From Plasmodium coatneyi (lineage: Eukaryota; Apicomplexa; Aconoidasida; Haemosporida; Plasmodiidae): 64,000 nucleotides of DNA. The DNA lies in assembly GCF_001680005.1 (NCBI RefSeq), contig NC_033567.1, forward strand, positions 3,038,001 to 3,102,000, read 5' to 3'. The notes beneath the pieces are model-generated. The model was not told the DNA's origin, did not search any database, and saw only the letters and a program-made list of their open reading frames with translations. Of the stretch, positions 31,737 through 42,764 are shown piece after piece (position 1 is the first letter of the stretch; each line of letters begins with the position of its first letter). The position numbers and the translations under genes were made by a program.

Positions 31737-33869
31737 TTACAATTTATCCGAATTGGCTGACACTTGTTTATTGCCTCCAATTCGCATGCTTGCAAAGGAA
31801 GCGGAACAACTGTCCATCCTATTGTGAGAAATTACCACTTCCCACACAGCTGAAGTGGCCATAAACAGGGTTGAAAAGACGGGGTACGGCAGCTTGCACG
31901 TGTACTAAGGGGTGAACGAAGGGGAGTCAATAAGATATGTAGTGGACCACATGGTAAACACACTGCCAGAAAAAGCAATGACGTGTGTGGTCCTCTCACT
32001 GTCAGCCATATATTCTTTTTTTTCGTGCCTTACGGGGAAATTCTTCAAAGCGCAAACATGCACGGGCCCAATAAAAATGCAGGCGCACAGGACGGCCATC
32101 ATGCTAGTTACGACGTGTGTTGTCACCAGGAAAATATCGTAGGCAAAGTCTGCTCCTCCACGAATGTACGTGCAGATGTTCATCATGTTCTGCGAGGCAC
32201 AAAGGAAAGACATCATAAATTGAAATGGCCATTCGAAGGGAAACAATCATTTGGCTAAGTCCACAAAAAGGCAAAGCAATTATTCATCACCTCCAATTTT
32301 TTGCACTCCGCTTCGGTCTTGCATGGCGTGTCTGTTAAGGGAAAAAAAAAGAAACTATGCTTCTCCATCAAGTTCGCACACTTCTGTTGCATGCGAATTT
32401 GCTCGTCATACCTGTGTTTAAATCCTTTCAAGTTTGCAAAGGGGGTAAATTCATCAGTGGGAATAAACCCACGAGGGTAAACAAAAAATGATATTTCTCT
32501 TTTCCCAGGTGCAGTTATATGTGCGGTGCGCGTATATAGGGGCAAAGAACACAACGCATATAACTGCACCAACGGTAGACGTATGCATGTGCACCCATGC
32601 ATAAAGTGTCAGTCGGGGTGCTTAACAAAAGATACACACGTCTCAGTTACCATCACCTGGGGCTTCAACTCCGTGACCTGTTTGTACTGATCAAAGTTTG
32701 GCGTAACATACTGCGCCTCAATCTCTTTTAGCTTAACGAATTGCTGCTTGATCAAATTGATCATCGACTTGGCCAAAACCTTTTTGGAGTCCTTCGAGTT
32801 CTGCGTGTATGTCGTTATGGGCGTGGGTGCGAAATGAACGCGATGTGATCACGCAGTGAATGTGTAAAAAAAGGGGGGGCACAAAAAGAAGTGCGAAAAA
32901 GACTAACATCATCCATCAATCTTTCATATTCCTGAATGAACCTATTCCCTGCGTACTTCTTCATTGCGATCTGCAGAAAAAAAAAAAAAAAAAATTCATA
33001 CAAATGAAAGCTATCCTCATGGAAAAACAATTATGTGTATCACTAAACGGGTAGTGACAAAATGCACTATGGAAATGTCCATCTGTCTGTTTCGCATTTA
33101 TGTCCATAGGCATAAATCTCTAAAATAAACTGTGGGTCACCTTTAAATCTTCTTCTTCTGATGGGGACAAGTGGATATCCCTGGAAGTAATAAAAAAAAA
33201 AAAAGGTTGTCACGATAGATATGTGCCAATAGGGTTGTATGTTCTTTCATCCCTGACTTACTCATTTTTGTAATTCCGCATGATTTCCCTAAAAGGTTAG
33301 TCAGAAGTTATTTTTATAAGTAGGGGAAAAACAAATAGGAGATGGATAAGAAAAGGGGGTAGGGTCTGGGTGCACATATAAGTTGCGAAGATTATTTGTT
33401 GCCCTCCTTGTCACCCTCTTTATACAAACCTAAACACTTCTACATCCCTGTCTAATTAGGTACACAGAAAGGGTGAGGATGTGTTGGCGTATACAGCTTT
33501 TATGTTAATACGATGCGTGGCATGTAGAAGGGCACTTCTCGTAGGTAGATATTTACAAACCTCCGTAGTCCTCCCGCAGGTGCCTCTCCACGGATTTAGT
33601 AACTAGTGTGAAATTGCAAAGGGGGGGGGTGGTAAAGGAAGCATTATGGGAAATGTTCCTACGGTGGTGAAGAAGTTGGGCTGGACTTGGGGAGAAATTT
33701 TCCTTTCCTCATTTTTTCCACTTTCCCACATTTCGTTATTTTAATTTTTCCCCTTTTCCAGATTACACTCTCGCGGAAATGCGCTCTTGCTGAACAGGGA
33801 CAGGCAGAAGGACGCCTCCAAAAGGGTGAGAAAGCAAACCAGGAGCAGTCCCTGCGTGCGCCTCTTCAT
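31737..33869 (-). CDS. Ten-exon gene for a secretory-pathway membrane protein of unknown function
   Basis: I do not recognise this protein. Exons on the minus strand are 33869-33767, 33602-33557, 33288-33262, 33180-33141, 32970-32908, 32800-32640, 32411-32356, 32331-32291, 32189-32034 and 31904-31737. They join in frame to 286 residues with GT..AG introns; the end of exon 6 is the least certain junction. Exon 1 encodes a clear signal peptide (basic start, then LLLVCFLTLLEASFC). The middle is charged and helical, with motifs MRNYKNE and YERLMDD. Two cysteines sit in TPCKTEAEC. Two hydrophobic segments follow near the C terminus (around VTTHVVTSMMAVLCACIFIG and LPYPVFSTLFMATSAVW). Several exons are only 27-60 nt, so the gene is invisible to simple ORF finding. 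A secreted, apicoplast or apical membrane location is possible. Confidence 0.7.
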
Positions 33870-34913
33870 TGTGATGACAGGAAGGACCAACAGGTGGTAA
33901 GCGCTCACGACGGGGCCAACAAAAAAAAAAAAAAAAAAAAAAAATTAAAGTCAAAATTTTGGGGCAGACAAAATTGGGGGCCACAACGAGAGAATGTTCT
34001 CCTAAAAAGGAATAAAGCTGTTTGAAGTAGATAGAAAAAGAGTGGACGTTACACGTTGCGAAGCTGAAGAAACTGGCACGTTGAGGGTTACCTATTCGAG
34101 CCTGTCCACCCTGTAACTCTTTCTTCGCTCCCTCCTTACACACACAGGCGCATATATACGCATACGTGTAAACCTCCCCCCCCTTCCTGTATGTACACCT
34201 TCCGCGGTCTATTCTTTGGCTCCAAATCGAAGCAAATTAAGCAATTTGGTAAGCACCAAATGGAAGGGGAAATGAACCCTGGTAAGTTTTCTTTGTCCTA
34301 CACAAATTAGGCATCCTCTGTTTGATGGAGGTGTGAGGGGGTTCCACGTGGAGAGCTCCTCCCTCCACCCTTTTGAAATTAATTCGTTTTAAAAAAGGGA
34401 AAAGGAGCAAATGGAAAAAAAGGGAACGAACTGTTCCCACAGTATAAGCCCTGCCCGAAGTACACGTTATTTACATTGTGCGTAACGTGGTGCCTACGTA
34501 TCGGGTTTATTGGACGCCTCAGAAAAACGCCCAAACGGGGATAAATCAAAAAGGACTTAGCAAATGCAATGGCGCAAAAGGGAAGAAAAAAAAAAAAAAA
34601 AAAAACGTGAAACGTGATTAAATGTACATGGAATATAATGGATTGTTGGGGCAAAACAGTATTTTGGAACTGCTCACCTACGCACTAGCAACGCGTTTTC
34701 CTATGGGTAAAACATCGTCCCTCCTGGGTCTACCATCCAGCAACGTTCGGGGGGAGGGGCACGTATACTGGCATACAAACATCCGAGTATTGGTCGGCCT
34801 GACCCGAATGGACCAACCACCGTCAAACGTGAGTAACACCACGCATCAGATCAATCCTTTTGTCTACTCCCCTCAAAAAAAAAAAAAAATTCTTGTCAAT
34901 AAAAAAAAAATGA
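33870..34913. other. Intergenic region between two minus-strand genes
   Basis: About 1 kb holds the promoter of the ten-exon gene and the 3' end of the small two-exon gene. It has poly(A) runs near 33921-33944 and 34586-34604. No gene is seen. Confidence 0.5.
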
Positions 34914-35394
34914 TCACGAGTTAACTGCCTTATCTATGAGATACAAGTCATACTGGATCTTCCAGTTCTTCGTTCCGCTGCTTTTCATTGTGGAGTCGTA
35001 AAAGCTTTTTACGTCACTGTGTGGGTTTGACTCGAACAGCAGTTCCTCTGCGTATCGTTCTTTGTCCACCTGCGGGGGGGAGGGCGACAGAGTGAGTCAG
35101 CGCAATAAAGGGGTAGAGTAAACTGGGGTAGTATTCTGTGCATGTATACACATTCATTTGAAGGTGACCATGTAGGGGTGCAATAACCCCCCGAGTTGTT
35201 GAAATGCCTCCAATTCAGAACCCTCTTGGGGGCCCTACCTGCCGTATGTACTGATACATACATAGGGGGATGAAGACGGGGAGCATGGTCCGGCAGAAGG
35301 TCCCTGCCTTAATCACATGCTCAATTAGCCGCTTGGGTAATTTCTCATAACGAAAGGAATTAAAAAATGAAGTGAACGGAAAAAGGTTAATCAT
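34914..35394 (-). CDS. Small single-span membrane protein, 103 residues, two exons
   Basis: I do not recognise the family. Exons on the minus strand are 35394-35239 (52 codons) and 35069-34914 (51 codons plus stop), joined at phase 0 with a CAG|GTAGGG donor and a pyrimidine-rich CCGCAG acceptor. The protein starts MINLFPFTSFFNSFRYEKLP, has one hydrophobic segment (FCRTMLPVFIPLCMYQYI, about residues 33-50), and a hydrophilic tail ending in a KNWKIQYDLYLIDKAVNS stretch. Size and layout resemble small supernumerary subunits of mitochondrial respiratory complexes. That is only a suggestion. Each exon is below 60 codons, so it is easily missed. Confidence 0.65.
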
Positions 35395-35761
35395 TTTGGC
35401 ACACGGGGAAAGGAAAGGAGAAAATATTGTCTCTCTGAAAGGGAAAAAAAAAAAAAAAAAGTGAAGTATTTGTTATGGTGAAGAATTGCACAGTCCTTTG
35501 TATGCCCTCACGAAATGGAAGCAAAGCAGCCTTTTTTCATTTTTTTATTTTTCTCCTTTTTGTTGTTCCTGGGAAGGATGCTATTATGTAGGCAACTACT
35601 CAGCGGCGGTACCTCCCCAGTTGTTTTCCAACCTCGTGTAACAAGAAAACTGCCAAAAAAAAAAAACACCTTACAGTGTGATAAATGTTACATTTCCTCT
35701 CTTAGCTTCTTCGTTTCTGCAAAAAGGACGTTAAGAAGAAACGAACTGACTTTCTTCTAAA

Positions 35762-35792
<31 letters not shown>

Positions 35793-36864
35793 CTTCCCTC
35801 GTTTGGCTAACTCGTTGTTGAGTAAAAAAAAAAAAAAAAATTCTTGCAATATCTTAACCCATCTTGTAAGAGTGCTGAAAAAAAATCACCTTCTGGTTAA
35901 TCACACCCACAACAGACCAAACAGGACCAAGCGTACACTTTGCAGTGGAAAACACTTTTTGTGTTCCTCTAATTTTTGTATTTTTTCGCTCACAACTCTG
36001 TGTAGAGAAAAAAAAATGAATATCTTTTTCTTTCCCTTCCCCCTTGTCCCGCGTAACTGTGCATACCGTCCAGTTTAGCACATGATTAATAGACGCTCGA
36101 ATTGAAAGAGTTACCTCGCCCCTCACGTTGCATGAACGAGGTGTGCCCATCTCCCCACGCACACTTAAATTTTGCGAAGCCGAGAAAGAGACCTATGCGC
36201 AAGTTCGCCACGCAAAGTGAAAAGCACATATATACATATGTGTACACTCGTTTAACTCACACAGGCAGGGAAACTCCGCCCCTGCACACGTAGACTATCC
36301 AAACGTCGGTGACTTCTTACGATAGGGGAGTTGCCCTAACTAAAGGTGAACTATGTAATCTCCACCTCTTTCCATGCAACTTTTTTGCCCCACGCGAGGC
36401 GAACTTTTCATGGGAAAAAGGCAATACCAGGTTGGAAAAAATTCCCCCTCGTTTATTCCCCCACAAGGGGATGTTTTCTCTCTGCATGCGCGAAGAGATG
36501 TGCGCACTCGGAGCGGTTCTGCGTAGTTCATTTCGGCGTGGTTCCTCCCTTCCGCTTAACCGGTTGTGTTTTTTTTCCAGCCCCGTACACAGCACACAGA
36601 TCGGAGGGAAAAGAACGGAAAACGGAGAACGCAATTTTCCGTCCCCGATGAGAAAGTAGTTCACTCTGCATATATTTTGTGAAATTTTTTTTTTTTTTTT
36701 TTTTGGTTCCCTACCACAGTTTGACGTTACATCTTAGCAGTTTCTTTTTTTTTCTCACAACTTAAAAGGAAGGAAAAGGAATTCACCCACTGTGTAAAGA
36801 CTACCAATTGGTTACCTTATTTTCACTTCCCCCCTTTTTGCTTCGTCCTTTTTTTCCCCCCCAA
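35395..36864. promoter_or_regulatory. Divergent intergenic region with long poly(T) tracts
   Basis: The 1.47-kb gap lies between the small minus-strand gene and the acidic plus-strand gene, so both promoters are here. It holds a 29-nt T run at 35764-35792, a poly(A) run near 35823-35840 and a poly(T) run near 36687-36704. No gene is seen. Confidence 0.5.
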
Positions 36865-37941
36865 ATGGATTGCTTAAACGAATTCGACGCGAACCACCTA
36901 GCCGCGGAAAGCAAGGGGGAAGAGTACTACAGGGAAAATATGGCCACGAGGAGGAAACTAAAAAATTGCTGCAAACGGTGGAGTGACGATAAGAACAGCA
37001 GAGACTTCCTTGTCAGCCACAAGAACGAAATTGATGAAAATTCTTTTTTTAAAATTTTAAAAAACACATGGAACTTACTATTTTTTAATGAAGAGAAAAA
37101 AGGCAAATTACTTTATGGGGAAGGAGACCAACATATGTACACTTTGCCAAACTTTTTAATTATAGACCCTCTCTCGAGCGGTGTGATCAGCCCGTTCGAC
37201 AGTGATCAGGTTGGGATGTCGCTCGAAGAGGGGGAGGACATCGGGTCTGAGTATGTGCAGGTGGATAATGGGGAAGACCGTGTGGCGGACTGCCCACAGG
37301 AAGGGGGCAACCAGGACTGCCAAGCGGCTGAAAGAAATCACAATGTCCCACTGGAAGGGGATAATCAGGACTTCCAAGCGGTTCAGAACAATGAGGATGA
37401 CCCATTGGAGGGAAATGACCCAGATTGCCCACTTGAGGGGGAACCCCCCCATTGTGCAGCTGGACAAATCTGGGATGACGTTCTCGAGGAGGACGAACAT
37501 TGGGCCGCAGACCATCATGGCTCCCCCGTGAGCGAAGAAAATTCCCCTATGGGGAACCTCTCACCGGATAAAGAAAGCCGCAAAAAAATGAGAACCTGCA
37601 AAAAGAGCAGCATTAACAAAAAGTACATTAACATTTATCACAAGCATGATGATTTGTACAGTTTCCACGACAAAGAAATAGACGATTTTTTAATTCTGTC
37701 TGATGACGCAACGGGTGTAAGTGAGGCGGAAGAGGAGAACGAACAGATAAAGGACGACATACAGATTGAACTGCCTAGTGAGGAACCAAGTGACAACGGA
37801 GTGAGCAGTGGCCAAGGATGCTCAATACCCCAGACAGATACAACTCCAAGTTGCCCCAACCTTGACGTGGAGGACCCCTCAGCAGAATCCTACAAGGAAG
37901 CCGACCCCCCGCAGCCTGAACTGGGAAATGGAGACACATAA
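36865..37941 (+). CDS. Acidic protein of unknown function with tandem repeats
   Basis: This single-exon gene encodes 358 residues from the first ATG at 36865; the frame upstream is open only from a TTG. I do not recognise the family. The N-terminal 110 residues are mixed and look folded (EEYYRENMATRRKLKNCCKR, then FFKILKNTWNLLFFNEEKKG). Next comes a very acidic region in which units of about 18 residues built on PLEGDNQDFQAVQNNED repeat two to three times. A basic patch (RKKMRTCKKSSINKKY) is followed by KEIDDFLILSDDA and an acidic, proline-rich tail. There is no signal peptide or membrane segment. It is probably an intracellular Plasmodium-specific protein. Confidence 0.7.
   Translation: MDCLNEFDANHLAAESKGEEYYRENMATRRKLKNCCKRWSDDKNSRDFLVSHKNEIDENSFFKILKNTWNLLFFNEEKKGKLLYGEGDQHMYTLPNFLIIDPLSSGVISPFDSDQVGMSLEEGEDIGSEYVQVDNGEDRVADCPQEGGNQDCQAAERNHNVPLEGDNQDFQAVQNNEDDPLEGNDPDCPLEGEPPHCAAGQIWDDVLEEDEHWAADHHGSPVSEENSPMGNLSPDKESRKKMRTCKKSSINKKYINIYHKHDDLYSFHDKEIDDFLILSDDATGVSEAEEENEQIKDDIQIELPSEEPSDNGVSSGQGCSIPQTDTTPSCPNLDVEDPSAESYKEADPPQPELGNGDT
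37300..37440 (+). repeat. Imperfect 54-bp coding repeat (acidic PLEGDNQD units)
   Basis: Two to three imperfect copies of an about 54-bp unit encode PQEGGNQDCQAAERNHN, PLEGDNQDFQAVQNNED and PLEGNDPDCPLEG-type sequences. Confidence 0.7.
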
Positions 37942-38642
37942 TTGGAGTGCCACCGGGAGGGTGTGTGTGAAAAACGGCACATGCGAAGTTACATGTTGTA
38001 TTCACGAGCGTGAAGAAAAGTTTTCTTTTTTTTTTTTTTCCACCATGATCAGGATGCTTCAAATGGGTTGTCCGTGATGAACTCCTGCGAATGTGTCTTG
38101 TTCCTTTTTTTTTTTTTTTTTTTTTTTATGTCCCCCATATATATGAATTCCTTTTTTTTTTTCCCCTCTTAAAAATTCAAACGTAAGTATGCGTCTTCCC
38201 CCCTCCAAGTCACTACAAGGGGGGTTCCTCCACTTTAAAATATGAGGGCATTTGACATGGGCCTTGTGAAGCGCTCACCATAAGTGTGTTTGCCCTTGTG
38301 TGTGTGTGTTTTTTTTTTCTCCCCCCACATGCGCACGGGAAGGAGCCTTGTTCTGTTCACCCCCCGTGCAACCACCACGCAAACTCCTTTAAATCGAAAC
38401 ATTTGAAAAAATAGGGAAAGTCGCAGAAGGGTACCCACTCGAATGTAGCAAAAGGAAGAAAAAAAATATATATATATATCTGTATATTGCCAAGGTACAT
38501 ATATACATGCATACGCGCAGATACTTTGAGGCACGCGAGCAAAGGGGCAAAAACGCCAACTGCAAGCCGAGTGGAGTGAGCCCCCCACCGAACGTGCAGT
38601 GAAGAATAGACACATTGCGTAGATCCACCAAACGGAAGAGTG
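37942..38642. other. Intergenic region between two plus-strand genes
   Basis: These 0.7 kb contain poly(T) runs near 38024-38039, 38105-38127 and 38308-38318 and a short TA repeat near 38467-38479. No gene is seen. Confidence 0.5.
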
Positions 38643-40148
38643 ATGAAGAGCACGAAAAATGGAGAAGACACAGAGAGGGTGGACACGAACCAACGGGTGA
38701 TCCACCTGCAGCAGTGGATGACCACCCTGTCTGAGCGGAAAAAATGGAAAGAGTCAATCTTGTGTATTCACGGCATATACAACACAACAGGGGGGGAGAA
38801 GCATAATGGAGAGGACCCAAAAAAATGTGGAAATAATTTTCCCCCGTGTCAAACTAAGGGGATCATATATGAACGATTGTGTTTAGGAGTTCGCTACCTC
38901 GAAATGGTTGTTCTGTTGAATTTCGGAATGGAGGAAGGAAAAAGTGATCTGCGTTTCGCATGCGGAGGTGGATGCATATACAGCGCTAGTGACCTCATGG
39001 AAGAAGTGGGCGTTTTTTTTTTGAGCAATAAAAAGGAAAGAGTGGTCCTCTCATTTTTGCTGCGCGGAGGGGATAATAATGCAGAGGATGACGATAAGGA
39101 AAACGACAATAAGGGAAACCACGATAAGGACGATGAAAAGGACGACGCAGATAGCGCCACCCAACTGCTGGACGTCTACATGTACCTGTACCTCCGCCGG
39201 GAGCTCAAGCACGCAGAAGGGGATGAAAATTACAGAGTCCTCTACTTCCTGAACGACAGGGAAAGATTCCTCAACTTGGGAAAGTACCAGTTCGATATTG
39301 ACCACTTCGTAATTCGCAACTGGATTTTTAATAACATGTCTTTGCTGCTCCCGTCGAGGATCGTTCACAGGGGGGAAGAAAATTCAGAGGGGGAGGGAGA
39401 AGATAAGAGACTCGACGAAAAGGGGGGAAACGTACTGACGCCATTGTTTGGGCCCCCCCAAAGGGAAAAGTCCACTCTGTTAAGTCTCCCACAGCAGCAT
39501 CACATGTCTCTGTTCAGATTGAATTCGATGCAGAATGATCAAGTGCCAAATTTGTCATCCAAAGTTTGCATAAAGGGGAAGTTCCCCAATATCCTTATAA
39601 CCACACAGGGTGATGACCAGTTGGCGGACTCAAAACAGGGGGATTCGCTCCTTCCAAATGAGAATGCCCACAGAAGAACCAACACGAGGAGGTACTACAT
39701 CGAGTGGGAAGGAGACCACCACAGTGGTGGTACACTCCATTCAGTGGATACACATGACGGTAACTTAACTTGGAGCGGAAAATTCATTGGCTCGAACAAC
39801 CTGCCCTTAACCGAATACGTCATTGATGTACCCAGACAGCATAAACTACTGAGCTCTCCTTTTACATTTTTAAATAAAAAGTTGGTATACCTCTGCCAGG
39901 AGGGAGAGTTGTTTAAAGGGAAGGATAGCCACAGGGCGGACACTAACACTACATACTATGTGATCAAGACGGGAAGGGACGGGCTAAAGGATAAAACGGT
40001 GCAGAGCTACTTGGCCCAATTTGCACATCAATTCAGTGCTGACGTGGGACCCTGCTGGATATGCATCCTCGCGCAGGATTTCCATATAAAGGACGTTTTC
40101 GACGTGATTTGCGTGAATTTTTGCACCCCCAAAGGGTGTTTGCGGTGA
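38643..40148 (+). CDS. PI-PLC X-domain-like protein (PLCXD type), catalytic histidines replaced
   Basis: This single-exon gene encodes 501 residues; the ATG at 38643 follows an in-frame GTG. The layout follows the PLCXD family of phosphatidylinositol phospholipase C-like proteins. WMTTLSERKKWKESILCIHG aligns with the WMSQLPERLW...LSIPGSH region, then LCLGVRYLEMVVLLNF with the GVRYLDLR strand. The DLRFACGGGCIYSASDLMEEV block and VVLSF align with the FVHMVYT...LVED and VVILAC segments. A C-terminal ILAQDFHIKDVFDVICVN aligns with IAGDFIGADGFVSDVIALN. The position of the first catalytic His is Tyr46 and that of the second is Cys107, so phospholipase activity is doubtful. Acidic inserts separate the strands. 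Its stop lies 46 bp from the stop of the converging DHHC gene. Family assignment is by eye. Confidence 0.65.
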   Translation: MKSTKNGEDTERVDTNQRVIHLQQWMTTLSERKKWKESILCIHGIYNTTGGEKHNGEDPKKCGNNFPPCQTKGIIYERLCLGVRYLEMVVLLNFGMEEGKSDLRFACGGGCIYSASDLMEEVGVFFLSNKKERVVLSFLLRGGDNNAEDDDKENDNKGNHDKDDEKDDADSATQLLDVYMYLYLRRELKHAEGDENYRVLYFLNDRERFLNLGKYQFDIDHFVIRNWIFNNMSLLLPSRIVHRGEENSEGEGEDKRLDEKGGNVLTPLFGPPQREKSTLLSLPQQHHMSLFRLNSMQNDQVPNLSSKVCIKGKFPNILITTQGDDQLADSKQGDSLLPNENAHRRTNTRRYYIEWEGDHHSGGTLHSVDTHDGNLTWSGKFIGSNNLPLTEYVIDVPRQHKLLSSPFTFLNKKLVYLCQEGELFKGKDSHRADTNTTYYVIKTGRDGLKDKTVQSYLAQFAHQFSADVGPCWICILAQDFHIKDVFDVICVNFCTPKGCLR

Positions 40149-40194
40149 ACTCGTTTCAGCAGTCATTGCACACTGATTTATGTAGTTGTACCGT

Positions 40195-41191
40195 TCACCT
40201 CTTCGCATAAACCCGACGCAGCTCCCCATTCAGTTTGTCCACGAAGGCTCTCACCGACGCGCTCTGCACGCTGTCGTCTACGCGAATGAATTGCCTCTCC
40301 GGGTTAGACAAATGATCCTTAGACTTTGTAAAAAAGTGAATGAAATTAAAAAGGGCCCCTTTGTCAAACGGGTTCTTGAATTTTCTGACCACAACGGGTT
40401 CATTATTCTTGTCTTTCTTCAACTCGTACAAAAAAAAAGTGTTGGAGGAATACATTTTAAACTTCTCATTTGATGTGATATTCTCCAAAATGTTCAGCAC
40501 GGACCTTAAAAAAATAACCCCCATGAAATACAAGTGCAACAAACTTATTAGGACTACCGATAGGGATACTCCTCGGAAAACTAGTGAAGACGATAAGAAG
40601 TCCAACCTCATAAACACACATAATATGTGTATATATATTTTCCAAAAGTGGAATAGAAGATTTGACACGATCCATATTAGGAAGACTTTTGCGTTGTCTA
40701 CACTCATGCAGTTTAGCGTAAATAAGCAATGGTGGTCATATATGTCTACGCACCTGCCACAGAAACGACAATGCTTCGTTCGTAGGTTCTTAAAGAGGAA
40801 GCAAGTAGGACATAACTTCTTCACGTCAAAGGAGGTTACCTCGAATCCTTGTGCATCCAACTTTATCTGCAAGCTATTCTTCACTTCACTGATGTTCTTC
40901 CATTTTACCATTTCGCAGAAAGAGGTTAATTTATTTTTTTCCTCATACAATTTTATTTCCTCCTTCACATTTTTTATAATTTTTCGAAAAGTCAAATTTG
41001 TGCTGTTGTTGGGGTTTACGTCTGTGGGATGCAATGGGTCCTTTTTATCCGCTTTGATATCACATGCCGGATTTCCCTCTTCTTCTAAATAACCGGGGTC
41101 ACTCGAAACGACCATGTAGTAAAGTATGAATAGCATTGGGTGGGCAACATCCCACAGAGGGCTCTTCCCCAGGAACGCCCCTCTTGTCTGC

Positions 41192-41232
<41 letters not shown>

Positions 41233-42764
41233 AGCAGTTCTCGGGCAAATAACTGGACACACCTTCTGACAACCATGCATACAATCCCTTTTTCTTTTGT
41301 CTTAAAAATGAGGAACGCGTTTCCTCTGCAGTTTTTTCCTCACGTAAAAGAAGTGTATGCACGAATTGTACAGATGGGAGAGGATGATCGTGGCGGGATA
41401 CAGCAGCAGGGTCTTGTCCTGGGTGAATGCATGGCGGATCTTGCATAGGGTGGAAAGCTACAGGGGGGGGGAAACCAACCATGAGTAGGGTGAAGCGACT
41501 ACTGAGGTGACGACACTGATGCACCCCCAATTACCTTTTTCCTTCTTGAAATGACGTAGGGACCGATCGTCCCACTGGGCTCATACAAAGTTGGGTCCTC
41601 TTTTCCACCTCGCCTCCTGCACAGCTGCTGCACCTTCCTGCAAGTGACAAAATTGTAGATACTTCTGTCCACCTTATCCTTATGCTCTTCGACGAACTGC
41701 GTAACGGTTTTCTTTAACGTGAGGAGGTGAAAATGAATTAGCGTTGTTACTCAGTTGTGCCATTTTTTTGGTAATTGGAGCACCTCCATGTGGGGGTAAC
41801 GTCTATGCGTGTCCACCCCCCCTTTGTGTTTACCTCTTCCTCCGTGGAGATGTCGTGCACATTCTGGTGACCATGCAACACGAGGAAGACGACCGCGTCG
41901 TAGGCATTCCCAATGATTGCCTTGTGCAAAGTGGACGCCGGATTCTTCAAATCGATCGAAAATAAGTTAGGAGAAACTTTCGACAGTAGACGAAGGAAAA
42001 ATATATTGTTGTTGTATGCTGCCCAGTCAAGGATAGAGCAACTGTTCAGGTCTCTATGTGTGAGTGATGCCCCCAAATGGATTAAATAGAGGAAGCATAG
42101 AACATGTCCATACTGAGTACTTATGGTTAAGCAACTGTAACCCTTGTCGTCGGTATGGAATATGTCCCCCCCGTGCTTCCTCAAAAGGTGGATCATGTGA
42201 AGGTTACTTCCGGAGACTGCCCAGAATAGCGGAGTTTGTGCGTTGTGCGCCTTGGCGTTCACGTCCGCCCCTTCGGGATGGCATCAAAAGGGGGGAAATA
42301 AGCACCAATGAGGTAGAATGTGTAATAAGCAGGCATGACGATGCTAAGCGTGTGGCTCAGACGCCCCCTTGACCGGTCCCTGCTCTGCAATTCCCCTTTT
42401 TCCCCTTACCCTTCTGGAGCAAGTAGCACGTCAGGTACGCGTCATTTAGAAAGACGGACCAGTGAAGTAGGCTGTTTCCTGTAAGTTTCAAACGGAAAAA
42501 AAAGCACGTATATATGAGAACAACGGAGGAACGGCGCACACCTTTGGCGAGGTCAGAATCACTCATGTTCCACATATTTACAAAGCTTCACATATTTACA
42601 AGGCTTCACTATCTGTCCGTTTAACCATTTCCGTCACGACAGTTTAGTAGACGTTCGTCCTGTTCCAAAAGGTTGTAAACCCGTTCATCTCTCCGTTTTG
42701 CCAACTCGAATAAAATATCGACCCCACTCGGTAGCTCACTGGGGACACACTCAGGTATTCGCAT
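40195..42764 (-). CDS. Ankyrin-repeat DHHC palmitoyltransferase, six exons
   Basis: Exons on the minus strand are 42764-42626, 42478-42410, 42270-41834, 41711-41535, 41457-41344 and 41187-40195. They join in frame to 642 residues. DHHC enzymes attach palmitate to cysteines of membrane-associated proteins. The N-terminal 210 residues hold several ankyrin repeats (FELAKRRDERVYNLLEQDE, GNSLLHWSVFLNDAYLTCYL, KGADVNAKAHNAQTPLFWAV), continuous only when exons 1-3 are spliced. Membrane spans flank a cytosolic loop with a DPG motif (343-345) and the cysteine-rich domain CPTC...KHCRFCGRC, with DHHC at 463-466 and the acyl-accepting Cys at 466. Layout is like yeast Akr1 and mammalian DHHC17/13. An alternative start in the first intron (42575) would break the first ankyrin repeat. 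The acceptor of exon 4 has a second possibility at 41696. Confidence 0.87.
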
